A DNA stretch of 64,000 nt, taken from the NCBI GenBank assembly GCA_902610515.1, contig CACLVZ010000003.1:62001-126000 (forward strand), read 5' to 3'. A program made the translations under genes and the position numbers. This DNA comes from an uncultured Pelagibacteraceae bacterium (GTDB lineage Bacteria > Pseudomonadota > Alphaproteobacteria > Pelagibacterales > Pelagibacteraceae). Of this stretch, positions 1 to 8,189 are shown in pieces. Position 1 is the first letter of the stretch. Every line of letters starts with the position of its first letter. The notes beneath the pieces were generated by a model that was given only the letters and a program-made list of their open reading frames with translations, made no database searches and was not told where the DNA came from.

Positions 1-53
1 TTTCTTTTTATAGGTTGTAGTAGTTTAATATCTTGTTAAGTGTTCGTATAACT

Positions 54-75
54 TTTTATACATATTTTATACATA
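54..75 (+). repeat. perfect 11-bp tandem repeat, TTTTATACATA x2
   Basis: Two head-to-tail copies of TTTTATACATA occupy 54-64 and 65-75 with no mismatch. Each ends in TTATACATA, one base away from the relaxed DnaA-box form TTATACACA. The 11-bp period is close to one helical turn, so two bound proteins would face the same side of the DNA. This could be a DnaA-type iteron in the putative origin, or simply low-complexity AT DNA. Confidence 0.6.
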
Positions 76-180
76 CCTAAGTTAATAATTTTTTTTAAAA
101 CTGCTTAATTTTGTAGATTGTATTAACTTTATAAACATTAGTAAAACAACATTATTAACACTTAATAAGATGTTAAAATG

Positions 181-209
181 TTGTTAATTAATGTTAATTT
201 TTCTATATT
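181..209 (+). promoter_or_regulatory. possible sigma-70 promoter for ppsR operon
   Basis: TTGTTA (181-186) and TATATT (204-209) are separated by exactly 17 bp and lie 55 bp before the ppsR ATG at 264. They match the -35/-10 pattern well. In DNA this AT-rich such matches arise by chance, so the call is tentative. Confidence 0.35.
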
Positions 210-263
210 TTTTTTTGTTAGCAGTGGAAAAAGATAGTTTATTATCAATTTATTAACAAATTT

Positions 264-1082
264 ATGAACGAAAAATACAATGTATATCTTGTGTCTGACT
301 CAACTGGCGAAACTCTTGATAGAATATTTCTTTCCCTAAAATCACAATTTGCCAATTTCATTTACAACAAAAAAGAGTTTGCTTTCATTAGAACCGAGCA
401 ACAAATTGATAAGATCATTAAAGAATGTAACGATTTAGAAAACTCTCTTATTCTTTACACAATTGTTGAAACAAAGTTGGCAAAATACATAGCAAAGGAA
501 AGTGAGAAAAATAATGTGCCATGTTTCGGAATTTTAGGAAACTTAATATTAAGCTTTTCAAAGCTTTTAAACCAAAAAGCCATACACAAACCAAGCGCAC
601 AACACGTTCTAGATGACGATTACTATAAAAGAATAGAAGCCATACAATTTACGATGTCCCACGATGACGGAAAGAAAGTTGATGATATTAATGAAGCTGA
701 TGTAATTTTACTAGGGGTGAGCAGAACAAGTAAGACCCCAACATCTATTTACTTGGCTAATAGAGGTTTCAAAACAATCAACATACCTCTAGTATTAGAT
801 CAAAAATTACCAGAGGGACTAAATTTTAATAAAAAAGCATGTATTATTGGCCTGATTGCTGACCCAGAAAGATTGGCTGATATCAGAAGAAACAGAGTTG
901 CTATTATGAAAGACCACAACCTAAAAGAATACACAGATATTGAATTTATCAAAAAAGAAATATTTGATTCCAAAAATTTGTTCAAAAAAAATAATTGGCC
1001 TATAATTGATGTCACAAGACGATCAGTAGAAGAAACCGCAGCCTCAATCTTGAAAATAATTGAAATAAAGAAACACAAATGA
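264..1082 (+). CDS. ppsR: PPDK/PEP synthase regulatory protein (DUF299 kinase/pyrophosphorylase)
   Basis: This is a bifunctional serine/threonine kinase and Pi-dependent pyrophosphorylase of the family that switches pyruvate phosphate dikinase or PEP synthase off and on. The 272-residue length is normal for the family. The N-terminal SDSTGET (11-17), the central IEAIQFT and HDDG block (124-136) and the P-loop-like GVSRTSKT (151-158) are hallmark motifs. It is the first gene of a tightly packed run ppsR-maf-aroE-coaE-dnaQ, whose order is conserved in alphaproteobacteria, where it flanks the chromosomal origin. The stop overlaps the maf start (ATGA), suggesting translational coupling. Which target enzyme it controls cannot be seen here. 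Confidence 0.93.
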   Translation: MNEKYNVYLVSDSTGETLDRIFLSLKSQFANFIYNKKEFAFIRTEQQIDKIIKECNDLENSLILYTIVETKLAKYIAKESEKNNVPCFGILGNLILSFSKLLNQKAIHKPSAQHVLDDDYYKRIEAIQFTMSHDDGKKVDDINEADVILLGVSRTSKTPTSIYLANRGFKTINIPLVLDQKLPEGLNFNKKACIIGLIADPERLADIRRNRVAIMKDHNLKEYTDIEFIKKEIFDSKNLFKKNNWPIIDVTRRSVEETAASILKIIEIKKHK

Positions 1083-1660
1083 AATTAATTTTGGCATCAA
1101 AAAGTGGTGTAAGAAAACAAATTCTCGACAATTATAATATTGATTGTGAAGTTGTAGTCTCAAACGTAGATGAAGACGAGGTAAAATCTTCCCTACTTGC
1201 TGAAGGAGCTAATCCAGCTTTAATTTCTAAAAATCTCGCTGAAATAAAATCTATTAAAGTTAGTAATAGAAATCCAAATCAACTTGTTTTAGGAGCTGAC
1301 AGTGTTATATCACTCAATAATGAAATAATTAATAAACCAAAATCAAGAAATGAGGCTTTAGAGATTCTTAAAAAACTAAACAATTCAAAACATTATCTTA
1401 TAAGTTCAGTATGTATCTCAAAAAATGGATCGATGATTTGGAATTATACAGATTCATCAGAACTTAAAATGAAAAACCTTTCCAATGATCAACTAGAAAA
1501 TTATTTAAAAAAAATAAGCACAGAAACTTTACTAGCTTATGGCGTTTATCAAGTAGAAGCTGACGGATTGGAGCTATTCGAATACGTAAAAGGTGATCAT
1601 AATTCAATTATGGGTTTGCCTATAAAACATATAATCAATTATATTAATCAATATAAATAA
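1079..1660 (+). CDS. maf: Maf-family nucleoside triphosphate pyrophosphatase
   Basis: Maf proteins hydrolyse non-canonical or pyrimidine nucleoside triphosphates to the monophosphate plus PPi and act as house-cleaning enzymes in the cytoplasm. The family start LASKSGVRKQIL (residues 4-15) corresponds to the usual LAS-S-RR--LL. The catalytic-region GADSVI and the C-terminal AYGVYQVEADG and MGLPI segments are recognisable. At 193 residues the length is typical. The ATG overlaps the ppsR stop by four bases and the stop lies two bases before aroE, so it is almost certainly co-transcribed. The motif at the N-terminus is less basic than in most Maf proteins, so substrate preference is not predictable. 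Confidence 0.9.
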   Translation: MKLILASKSGVRKQILDNYNIDCEVVVSNVDEDEVKSSLLAEGANPALISKNLAEIKSIKVSNRNPNQLVLGADSVISLNNEIINKPKSRNEALEILKKLNNSKHYLISSVCISKNGSMIWNYTDSSELKMKNLSNDQLENYLKKISTETLLAYGVYQVEADGLELFEYVKGDHNSIMGLPIKHIINYINQYK

Positions 1661-1662
1661 AA

Positions 1663-2484
1663 ATGACTAAAAAATTTGGTATAATCGGAAATCCCATAGA
1701 GCATTCCTTGTCTCCTATTCTTCACAACTATTGGTTCAAAAAGTATAAAATCGACGCAAATTACTCAATAATAAAAGTTGAAGAAAATGAATTGGTTGGC
1801 GTTATTAAAAAAATTAAAGATAAAGAGCTAAGTGGCATCAACATCACATTGCCTTATAAACAAAAAATTGTATCTAGTTTAGATATAATTGTAAACGACG
1901 CGGAAATCACTAGTTCTGTTAATACTGTATATCTTGGAAATGATGGAACCGTTATTGGTGAAAACACGGATGTATATGGTTTGCAGGCCGCTTATTTAAA
2001 AGAGGTGGAAAATATACCTAATAAGAAAGCTTTAATTATTGGAGCCGGAGGAGTTTCGCCATCTGTAATATTATCTCTAAATAAATCAGGGGTAAAAAGC
2101 ATTTCGATTACGAATAGAACTAAAGAAAAATGTATTTTCTTAAAGAAAAAATTTAATAATTTAGAGATTCTTTCTTGGGCCGATTTAGAACAAAATTTGA
2201 AAAATTTTGACATTATCGTAAATGCAACCAGTTTAGGATTAAAAAATTATCAAGATTTTAGGTTTGATTTTAAAAATGTAAAACAAGATTTGATTTATAT
2301 AGACACTATTTACAATCCATTAGAAACAAAGACTCTAAAGTACTTAAAAGAAAAAGATATAAAAGTTTTTAATGGACTTGAAATGTTTATTTATCAAGGG
2401 CAAAAATCTTTTTATTTGTGGAATAAAATTAACCCCGAAATTGACCAAAAATTAGTAGAATTATTATTATCAAAATTAAAATGA
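1663..2484 (+). CDS. aroE: shikimate dehydrogenase
   Basis: It reduces 3-dehydroshikimate to shikimate with NADPH in the aromatic amino acid pathway. The shikimate-binding SLSP (15-18), the catalytic lysine in LPYK (K66) and the aspartate in NTD (D103) are all present. They are followed by the Rossmann glycine motif GAGG (127-130). Length (273) is normal for AroE. It sits two bases after maf and overlaps the coaE start by four bases, in the conserved alphaproteobacterial maf-aroE-coaE-dnaQ order. The YdiB-like paralogue is possible in principle, but context supports AroE. Confidence 0.94.
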   Translation: MTKKFGIIGNPIEHSLSPILHNYWFKKYKIDANYSIIKVEENELVGVIKKIKDKELSGINITLPYKQKIVSSLDIIVNDAEITSSVNTVYLGNDGTVIGENTDVYGLQAAYLKEVENIPNKKALIIGAGGVSPSVILSLNKSGVKSISITNRTKEKCIFLKKKFNNLEILSWADLEQNLKNFDIIVNATSLGLKNYQDFRFDFKNVKQDLIYIDTIYNPLETKTLKYLKEKDIKVFNGLEMFIYQGQKSFYLWNKINPEIDQKLVELLLSKLK

Positions 2485-3059
2485 GAAAAATAGGCATTAC
2501 AGGTTCTTTAGCGTCTGGCAAAACCTCAGCCAGTAAAATTTTATCTCATAATAAAGGACCACTATTTAGCGCTGATAAAGAAGTTTTAAAGTTATATAAA
2601 AGATTAGCTTTTAAAAGATTGATTTCAAAAAAATTCGGAATTAAAAAAAATCAAAATATCAAAAGAGAGTTAAAAAAAAAAATTATAAAAGATAGGTCTA
2701 CTATAAATAAATTAGAAAAAATTATTCATCCTTTAATAAGAGGGGAAATGCACAATTTTATAAAAAAAAATTCTCATAAAAGATACGTCTTTTTCGAAAT
2801 ACCACTATTGGTAGAAAGCAGATTAATGAAAATATTTGATCTAATTTTTTTCATCAAAGCCAAAAAGAGTATTAGACTTCGAAGATTTAGGGCAAGTGGA
2901 GGTGACAAAAAACTATTTGAAATTCTTAATAAAAAGCAATTTAGTGACAAAAAAAAATCAGAACAATGTCATCACGTAGTTGTTAATGAAAAAACTTTAA
3001 AGTTTTTAAAAAAAAGATTATTAGATATATTTAGGTATTATGAAAGAGATATTTCTTGA
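2481..3059 (+). CDS. coaE: dephospho-CoA kinase
   Basis: It catalyses the last step of coenzyme A synthesis, phosphorylating the 3'-hydroxyl of dephospho-CoA. The Walker A loop GSLASGKT lies at 8-15. The family HPL segment (IIHPLI) and the IPLLVES motif before a basic lid region are visible. At 192 residues it is slightly shorter than the E. coli enzyme. The protein is very lysine-rich, in keeping with the AT bias of the genome. The 3' end overlaps the dnaQ start by 20 bases, the largest same-strand overlap in this operon. Confidence 0.92.
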   Translation: MRKIGITGSLASGKTSASKILSHNKGPLFSADKEVLKLYKRLAFKRLISKKFGIKKNQNIKRELKKKIIKDRSTINKLEKIIHPLIRGEMHNFIKKNSHKRYVFFEIPLLVESRLMKIFDLIFFIKAKKSIRLRRFRASGGDKKLFEILNKKQFSDKKKSEQCHHVVVNEKTLKFLKKRLLDIFRYYERDIS

Positions 3060-3702
3060 TACAGAAACTACTGGTTTATCATTTAATGAAGGTCATAGAA
3101 TTGTAGAAATTGCTTGCATTGAAACCCAAGATCTTATTGCCACAGGAAAAGTGTTTCATAAGTTAATAAATCCTGAGAGAGATGTTCCTGAATCAGCTTT
3201 TAAAGTACATGGTTTTTCAAGTGAGTTTTTGAAAGATAAAGAAACATTTAAGATGATAGCTAACCAGTTTTTAGATTTTATAAAAGGGAAAAAAATTATA
3301 ATTCACAATGCTCCATTTGATTTAAGTTTTTTAAAAGGAGAAATGAATAAAATTGGTAATAAAGGTAAAATTGACGAAAAAATGGTAGTGGATTCACTTG
3401 AAGTTGCAAGAAATAAGTTTCCTGGGTCATCAAATTCATTAGATGCTTTATGTAAAAAATTTAACATTGACCTATCAAAAAGAACTAAACATAATGCCTT
3501 ATTAGATTGTGAATTATTAAGAGAAGTTTATATAAATTTATTAGATGTAAAAGAACCAAAATTTAATTTATCATCCAATACATTAGAGGATAATTTCTTT
3601 AAGAACAAAAACTATAATAAAGAAGTTCTAAGCATCCCAGAGGAAGAAATTAAATTGCACAAAGAGTTTATAAAAAAAGAATTGAAAAAAAACTTTTACT
3701 GA
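3040..3702 (+). CDS. dnaQ: DNA polymerase III epsilon subunit (3'-5' proofreading exonuclease)
   Basis: This is the proofreading subunit of the replicative polymerase core. DEDDh exonuclease residues are in place: D7 and E9 in FLDTETTG, D94 in APFDLSF, and H151 with D156 in KHNALLDCELL. The roughly 170-residue exonuclease domain is followed by a short C-terminal tail (about 175-220) that would bind the alpha subunit. The gene ends the ppsR-to-dnaQ operon and converges on secB, overlapping it by seven bases with no clear terminator. The start inside coaE is required to retain the catalytic MKEIFLDTE segment. Confidence 0.94.
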   Translation: MKEIFLDTETTGLSFNEGHRIVEIACIETQDLIATGKVFHKLINPERDVPESAFKVHGFSSEFLKDKETFKMIANQFLDFIKGKKIIIHNAPFDLSFLKGEMNKIGNKGKIDEKMVVDSLEVARNKFPGSSNSLDALCKKFNIDLSKRTKHNALLDCELLREVYINLLDVKEPKFNLSSNTLEDNFFKNKNYNKEVLSIPEEEIKLHKEFIKKELKKNFY

Positions 3703-4115
3703 ATTTTTTTCATTTGATAAAGTTTTTCAAAATCTACTTTTTCACTAATTTTTATATCTTTGAAACCTGAATTTTCAAACAAATTTACAAAAATTCCTCT
3801 TAGCTCAGAATAAATATTTGTCGGTACTTCAACTAATACAATTTTTTCGACTTCTTTTTTTTCTATATTATCATTTGAAAGTTCAATTATAGCAGAATAA
3901 ACAATTCTTGTATTAATCTTTTCAAAATTGTTATTTACAGGTTTTAAATTCAACGATGTCAAAACTTCAATTAAATTCTGACGTATTTGATTACTCTTAA
4001 TATCTATATTAATTTTGTACTTAGAAATATCTTTAGAAAGTAAAAAAAAGGTTTTAGAATTAGGTATACTAAAGTTTAGTTCTTTTATGTATTTTCCAAT
4101 AATTTTATAACTCAT
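3696..4115 (-). CDS. secB: protein-export chaperone SecB
   Basis: SecB holds pre-secretory proteins unfolded and delivers them to SecA. Similarity is low but diagnostic. The N-terminal YIKELNFSIPN matches the YVKDLSFE-P start of SecB, and residues 95-118 (VEVPTNIYSELRGIF...SGF) match the conserved VEAP-LLFPFAR-I----GGFP block. At 139 residues it is a little shorter than usual. Its position beside dnaQ and fxsA with a Tim44-like gene next is the standard alphaproteobacterial arrangement and strengthens the call. It overlaps fxsA by 11 bases, so the two are probably co-transcribed from the 4527/4554 divergent region. Confidence 0.82.
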   Translation of the reverse strand: MSYKIIGKYIKELNFSIPNSKTFFLLSKDISKYKINIDIKSNQIRQNLIEVLTSLNLKPVNNNFEKINTRIVYSAIIELSNDNIEKKEVEKIVLVEVPTNIYSELRGIFVNLFENSGFKDIKISEKVDFEKLYQMKKIQ

Positions 4116-4527
4116 CTTTATTTTTGTCGATTATTTCACCGTCTATAGTTCTATCGTTTTTCTTTTTTTCACCAATAGTCGACTTATTCTTAAGAACTAA
4201 TTTAAAAAGCATATTTCTAGTAAAAGGGAATAATAGAATGAACCCTAATGCATCTGTAAAAAAACCTGGAATTATTAATAATAACGCAGCTATTGCAATT
4301 GATGCTCCAGAAATTAATTCGTAAACAGGAACTTTATTTTGATAAACGTTCGTTATACCCGATCTCAAGGTCTGAAGCCCTTGAATTCTGGCATAATAAA
4401 CACCAATAATTGCGGTTAAAAATATAAGGGCAACAGTGTTTAAGGCTCCTATTTCACCCCCAATTTTAATCATTAGAAATATTTCTAATGCAGGTATACC
4501 AATAAAAAGTAAAAAAAATGTGTTCAT
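4105..4527 (-). CDS. fxsA: FxsA family inner-membrane protein
   Basis: This is a small polytopic membrane protein of the FxsA family. Hydrophobic segments lie at about 3-22, 28-46 and 74-101. The family features PALEIFLMIKIGGEIG, the Y-ARIQGL-TL region and LLIIPGFFTDALGFILLFP are clear. FxsA was named for relieving F-plasmid exclusion of phage T7 in E. coli, and its physiological role remains unclear. A charged tail (about 112-140) follows the membrane part. The gene lies between secB and a divergent Tim44-domain gene, as in other alphaproteobacteria. Confidence 0.88.
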   Translation of the reverse strand: MNTFFLLFIGIPALEIFLMIKIGGEIGALNTVALIFLTAIIGVYYARIQGLQTLRSGITNVYQNKVPVYELISGASIAIAALLLIIPGFFTDALGFILLFPFTRNMLFKLVLKNKSTIGEKKKNDRTIDGEIIDKNKDEL

Positions 4528-4553
4528 TTGTCTGATACAAAATTATATTATTC

Positions 4554-5171
4554 ATGTATATTTATCAAATTATGAGTAACAGTTTTGGTTATTTAGATAT
4601 AATTTTACTTGGAATGATCGCAGGATTTATAATCTTGAGATTGAGGAGCATCCTAGGAAGAAAAACTGGGCATGAGTCAAAAATCTATCCAAATTTTGCT
4701 GAAAAAGAATTCAGTATGCCACAAAAGGATGTGCAACCAACTAAGAAAAATTTTGAAATTTTAGAGGGACAAGATAAAAAAGAATTCTTAAAAGGTGCTG
4801 AAATAGCATATGAAAGTATTTTAACTTCTTTTGCTAACGGGGATTTAATAAAATTAAAAGCTTTGCTTGGGTCTAATATGTTTTCAAATTTTTCCGAAGC
4901 TATTAAAACAAGAAATAAGGAAAATATAAAATCTGAATTTACATTTATTGGAGTAAAGGAGTCCTCAGTTGAAAAATATGAAAAGATTAAGGACAATCTA
5001 TTTGCTACAGTAAAATTTGTTGCTGAGGTAATTTCTGTAAAAAGAGATAAAGATAATAAAATAATTGAGGGCAATCCTGATAAAATAAAATTTGTTACTG
5101 ATAATTGGAAATTTACAAAAAATATTAATAACAAAAGTCCAAACTGGTATTTATCTGAAATAATCAGCTAG
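4554..5171 (+). CDS. Tim44-domain inner-membrane protein
   Basis: A single N-terminal membrane segment (about 19-35) is followed by the basic LRLRSILGRKTGHE motif typical of bacterial Tim44-like (TimA) proteins. The C-terminal half (about 75-205) is a Tim44/MBA1-like alpha-beta domain including the EF--GA--AYE-I--AFA-GD-- pattern. Mitochondrial Tim44 tethers Hsp70 to the import pore. The bacterial function is unproven but probably membrane-associated. The first ATG is at 4554, but an in-frame ATG at 4572 fits the family's short N-terminus better. The gap to divergent fxsA is only 26-44 bp and must hold both promoters. The MltA transglycosylase gene that usually follows is missing. Confidence 0.85.
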   Translation: MYIYQIMSNSFGYLDIILLGMIAGFIILRLRSILGRKTGHESKIYPNFAEKEFSMPQKDVQPTKKNFEILEGQDKKEFLKGAEIAYESILTSFANGDLIKLKALLGSNMFSNFSEAIKTRNKENIKSEFTFIGVKESSVEKYEKIKDNLFATVKFVAEVISVKRDKDNKIIEGNPDKIKFVTDNWKFTKNINNKSPNWYLSEIIS

Positions 5172-5587
5172 TGATAAAAAAAAAAGATCTTTCCCAAGAA
5201 GATAAAAAAACCTGGGAAGATTATATAAAAGATCCATCAGACATTTACGATAAAGATACAAATAATCGAAAAGTACTTAGGAAAGAAAGATTTAAATTTG
5301 ATTTACACGGTTTTACTTTAGATGATGCAAATAAAAAAGTAAGACAAATATTACTTTTTTGCATCGAGAAAAAATATAAAGAATTGTTATTGATTACGGG
5401 TAAGGGACTACATTCTACAAGTCATAAAGACGCTTACATTTCTAAAGATCTTGGAAAATTGAAATATTCTGTCCCAGAATTTATTAAATCTGATATTGAG
5501 CTTAATAAATTAATTATTTCTATCAAAGAAGCCAAAGTTAAAGATGGTGGAGAAGGTGCAATTTTAATAAAATTTAAAAATTTATAA
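5171..5587 (+). CDS. Smr-domain nuclease-like protein
   Basis: This small Smr (MutS2 C-terminal type) domain protein has [11 protein letters not shown] (DLHG at 44-47), [11 protein letters not shown] (TGKG at 76-79) and the C-terminal [11 protein letters not shown]. Smr domains bind or nick nucleic acids; the role of stand-alone versions in alphaproteobacteria is not established. The start is GTG at 5171, sharing one base with the stop of the Tim44-like gene, so translation is probably coupled. The gene converges on hslU with a six-base overlap and no terminator. Confidence 0.85.
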   Translation: MIKKKDLSQEDKKTWEDYIKDPSDIYDKDTNNRKVLRKERFKFDLHGFTLDDANKKVRQILLFCIEKKYKELLLITGKGLHSTSHKDAYISKDLGKLKYSVPEFIKSDIELNKLIISIKEAKVKDGGEGAILIKFKNL

Positions 5588-6958
5588 TATAAATTTTGAT
5601 AGATCTGTATCTTTAACTAGATTGCCTAAATTATCTTTAACAAACTTTTTATCTACCGTAATTGTTTCCCCAGCTTTATCGGTAGCGTTGAAACTGATAT
5701 CATCTAATACTTTTTCAATAATAGTGTGAAGCCTTCTTGCTCCAATATTCTCAACAGAGGAGTTAACTTCTGCAGATATTTTTGCAAGCATATCAATTCC
5801 ATCATCTGAAAATTCAAGATTAACATCTTCAGTTTTTAAAAGTGCTTTGTATTGTTTTATTAAACTATTATCTGGTTCCTTAAGGATTCTCTTGAAATCT
5901 TCCTCATTTAAAGCATTCAACTCTACTCTTATTGGTAATCTTCCTTGTAACTCTGGTAATAGGTCAGACGGTTTAGCTAATTGGAAAGCTCCTGATGCAA
6001 TAAACAAAATATGATCAGTTTTTATGGGTCCATGTTTAGTACTTACTGTAGTTCCTTCAATTAGCGGTAATAAGTCCCTTTGTACTCCTTCTCTAGAAAC
6101 ATCTCCTCCTACCCTGTCACTTCTTGCTGAAACTTTATCGATTTCATCTAAAAAAACTATTCCATTTTCTTCAGTAGCTTTTTTAGCTTCTTTAATGATC
6201 TTATCCTCCTCAATCATTTTATCAGATTCTTGTGCTACTAAAATTGCGTGGGACTCTTTTACAGACATTTTTTTCTTTTTACCTTTTTTTCCTCCCATTG
6301 ATTTACCTAAGATATCTCCTAGGTTAACCATACCAACGTTTCCTCCTGGCATGCCGGGAATTTCAAAGCTCTGCAATCCAGAAGATTTATCCTGAACTTC
6401 TATTTCAATTTCATTATCATCTAAGTCTCCATTTCTTAATCTTTTTCTAAAACTTTCTCTTGTAGCAACACTTGCTTTATTACCAACTAGTGCATCTAAT
6501 ACTTTTTCCTCTGCCTTTAATTCGGCTTTGGCTTTTACTTCTTTTCTTTTTCTTTCTCTTTCCATTGCTATAGCTATTTCTATTAGATCCCTTATGATTT
6601 GCTCTACGTCTCTGCCAACGTAACCTACCTCAGTAAACCTTGTCGCTTCCACCTTTATAAATGGTGCTTCAGCTAGTCTAGAAAGTCTTCTGGAAATTTC
6701 TGTTTTACCTACACCTGTTGGGCCAATCATTAGAATATTTTTCGGTAATACCTCATCCCTCATTTCATCGGTAAGAGCTTGCCTCCTCCATCTATTTCTT
6801 AATGCTACTGCTACAGCTTTTTTAGCTTCTTTTTGACCAATTACATATCTATCCAGCTCAGAAACGATCTCTCTTGGAGATAGAGCACTTACTTTAGAGC
6901 TATCGTCTTTAGATCCTTTGACTAATTTCAAATTTGTTTCTTTTTTAGATTTTGACAT
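5582..6958 (-). CDS. hslU: HslU, ATPase subunit of HslUV protease
   Basis: HslU is the AAA+ unfoldase that feeds substrates into the HslV peptidase. Walker A GPTGVGKT is at 79-86, the pore-loop GYVGRD at 112-117 and Walker B FLDEID at 269-274. A lysine/glutamate-rich intermediate (I) domain lies between about 120 and 245. The C-terminus ends in SKFIL, close to the conserved tail that inserts into HslV and activates it. The length of 458 is normal for alphaproteobacterial HslU. It follows hslV with no gap (stop at 6959-6961, start at 6958). Confidence 0.97.
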   Translation of the reverse strand: MSKSKKETNLKLVKGSKDDSSKVSALSPREIVSELDRYVIGQKEAKKAVAVALRNRWRRQALTDEMRDEVLPKNILMIGPTGVGKTEISRRLSRLAEAPFIKVEATRFTEVGYVGRDVEQIIRDLIEIAIAMERERKRKEVKAKAELKAEEKVLDALVGNKASVATRESFRKRLRNGDLDDNEIEIEVQDKSSGLQSFEIPGMPGGNVGMVNLGDILGKSMGGKKGKKKKMSVKESHAILVAQESDKMIEEDKIIKEAKKATEENGIVFLDEIDKVSARSDRVGGDVSREGVQRDLLPLIEGTTVSTKHGPIKTDHILFIASGAFQLAKPSDLLPELQGRLPIRVELNALNEEDFKRILKEPDNSLIKQYKALLKTEDVNLEFSDDGIDMLAKISAEVNSSVENIGARRLHTIIEKVLDDISFNATDKAGETITVDKKFVKDNLGNLVKDTDLSKFIL

Positions 6959-7498
6959 TTAAATTTTTTCCATTGTTACATTATTATTTGTAAATACACA
7001 GATATCCGATGCAACTTTCAAAGCTTTTCTTGCTATCTCTTCTGCTTTCATATCAGTTTCGATTAGTACCTTTGCAGCTGCAAGAGCGTAATTTCCTCCA
7101 GATCCAATTCCAATTATCCCATCTTCTGGTTCTAATACATCACCAGTCCCAGAAATTATGAAGCTGTGATTTTTATCTGCTACTGCCATCAAAGCCTCCA
7201 ATCTTCTCAAAAACTTATCACTTCTCCAATCTTTTGCTAACTCAACAGCTGCTCTTTGCAAGTTTCCCGCATGCTTTTCTAACTTTGCCTCAAGCCTTTC
7301 AAATAAAGTTAAAGCATCCGCAGTTGAGCCGGCAAATCCTGCGATTACTCCTCTGCTTTCAATTTTTCTAACTTTTTTAGCCTTACTTTTTAAAACTGTG
7401 TTGCCAAGACTGACTTGACCGTCACCTGCTACAATGGTCTCCCCGCCCTTTCGAAGAAGGACAATTGTAGTGCCGTGCCATTTTTCAGCTGTATTCAT
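6959..7498 (-). CDS. hslV: HslV, peptidase subunit of HslUV protease
   Basis: This is a proteasome-beta-like threonine peptidase that works with HslU in the cytoplasm. The WHGTT segment places the processed N-terminal catalytic threonine at residue 10, after removal of a nine-residue leader as in other alphaproteobacteria. AGDGQVSLG and [14 protein letters not shown] are family hallmarks. Length 179 is typical. It is first in the hslVU operon and divergent from hisB across about 96 bp, the standard alphaproteobacterial arrangement. A heat-shock-like promoter may lie in that gap. Confidence 0.97.
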   Translation of the reverse strand: MNTAEKWHGTTIVLLRKGGETIVAGDGQVSLGNTVLKSKAKKVRKIESRGVIAGFAGSTADALTLFERLEAKLEKHAGNLQRAAVELAKDWRSDKFLRRLEALMAVADKNHSFIISGTGDVLEPEDGIIGIGSGGNYALAAAKVLIETDMKAEEIARKALKVASDICVFTNNNVTMEKI

Positions 7499-7504
7499 GA
7501 AGTT

Positions 7505-7534
7505 ATATGTGGAGATTATTTTGAGATCTTCAAT
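7505..7534 (-). promoter_or_regulatory. possible sigma-32-type promoter for hslVU
   Basis: On the minus strand, TTGAA (7533-7529) is followed 16 bp later by CCACATAT (7512-7505), six bases before the hslV ATG. The layout resembles the RpoH pattern CTTGAAA-N13/15-CCCCATnT and hslVU is a classic heat-shock operon. Both elements have mismatches, and a leader this short is unusual, so confidence is low. Confidence 0.35.
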
Positions 7535-7594
7535 AGTGATTTATTGATAAAATGACCATTTAAATATATATCAAAGGTAAATTAGGTAAAGCTT

Positions 7595-8185
7595 ATGATT
7601 AGAAAAGCGAAAATTACAAGAAAAACAAAAGAGACTAGTATTTCTGTCGCGGTCAATCTAGACGGTAAAGGAAAGTATAAAATTAAAACTGGAATAGGTT
7701 TTTTAGACCACATGCTTGAGCAATTATCTAAGCACTCATTAATAGACTTAGAAGTAAAAGCAAAGGGTGACACACATATAGATTTACACCACACTACTGA
7801 AGATACAGGTATAGCTATCGGAGAAGCTATTAAAAAAGCAGCCGGTAATCGAAAAGGAATTACAAGATATGCATCAACAATGATACCTATGGATGAAACT
7901 TTAAGCCGAGTTTCAATAGATGTATCGAATAGACCTTATTTAATCTGGAAAGTAAACCTGCCCGTTGAGAAACTTGGCGAGATGGACACAGAATTATTTA
8001 AAGAGTGGTTCCAAGCATTCTCACAATCAGCTGGGGTTACTTTACACATAGAAAATATTTACGGTGAAAATAGTCACCACAAGATTGAGTCATGTTATAA
8101 GGGTTTAGCTAGATCATTAAAAGATGCTTTAGCGATTGATAAAAGAATTAAAAACTCAATACCTTCGACAAAAGGCTCTATATAA
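7595..8185 (+). CDS. hisB: imidazoleglycerol-phosphate dehydratase
   Basis: This enzyme of histidine synthesis dehydrates imidazoleglycerol phosphate to imidazoleacetol phosphate. It is monofunctional (196 aa), without the N-terminal phosphatase of the enterobacterial HisB. Metal-binding histidine motifs are present at FLDHML (H39) and DLHHTTED (H65-H66), with a second set at ENSHHKIES near the C-terminus. It heads the hisB-hisH-hisA-hisF-hisE operon and is divergent from hslVU. Confidence 0.96.
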   Translation: MIRKAKITRKTKETSISVAVNLDGKGKYKIKTGIGFLDHMLEQLSKHSLIDLEVKAKGDTHIDLHHTTEDTGIAIGEAIKKAAGNRKGITRYASTMIPMDETLSRVSIDVSNRPYLIWKVNLPVEKLGEMDTELFKEWFQAFSQSAGVTLHIENIYGENSHHKIESCYKGLARSLKDALAIDKRIKNSIPSTKGSI

Positions 8186-8189
8186 TTTG

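Larger units (their letters stand above)
1..263. other. candidate replication origin region (non-coding, AT-rich)
   Basis: This segment upstream of ppsR has no credible open reading frame and is nearly all A/T. It is dense in TGTTAA/TTAACA words and carries two copies of TTATTAACA (152-160 and 250-258). It also has a perfect 11-bp tandem repeat at 54-75. In Caulobacter and Rickettsia the chromosomal origin lies between hemE and the RP001/CC0001 gene, which belongs to the same DUF299 family as the ppsR starting at 264. The parAB locus with parS sites lies 18-20 kb to the right, as expected near an origin. No perfect TTATCCACA DnaA box is present. The closest words are TTATACATA at 56-64 and 67-75. 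The hemE side is outside the window, so this is inference from synteny and composition. Confidence 0.45.

Noticed and set aside
3680-3715. A/T-only hairpin at the dnaQ/secB convergent junction
   Set aside because: Only A-T pairs with no GC stem; such repeats are frequent by chance in this composition.
4050-4080. TTTTAGAATTAGGTATACTAAAG in secB resembling an Irr box
   Set aside because: Arm spacing is four bases longer than in the two irr/katG sites and it lies deep in coding sequence.
4685-5134. 149-codon minus-strand frame inside the Tim44-like gene
   Set aside because: It mirrors a conserved gene and its composition (Ser/Phe/Leu) is typical of an antisense shadow in AT-rich DNA.
6024-6395. 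Long plus-strand open frame inside hslU
   Set aside because: It is antisense to a fully conserved AAA+ gene and has no domain-like composition; a shadow frame.
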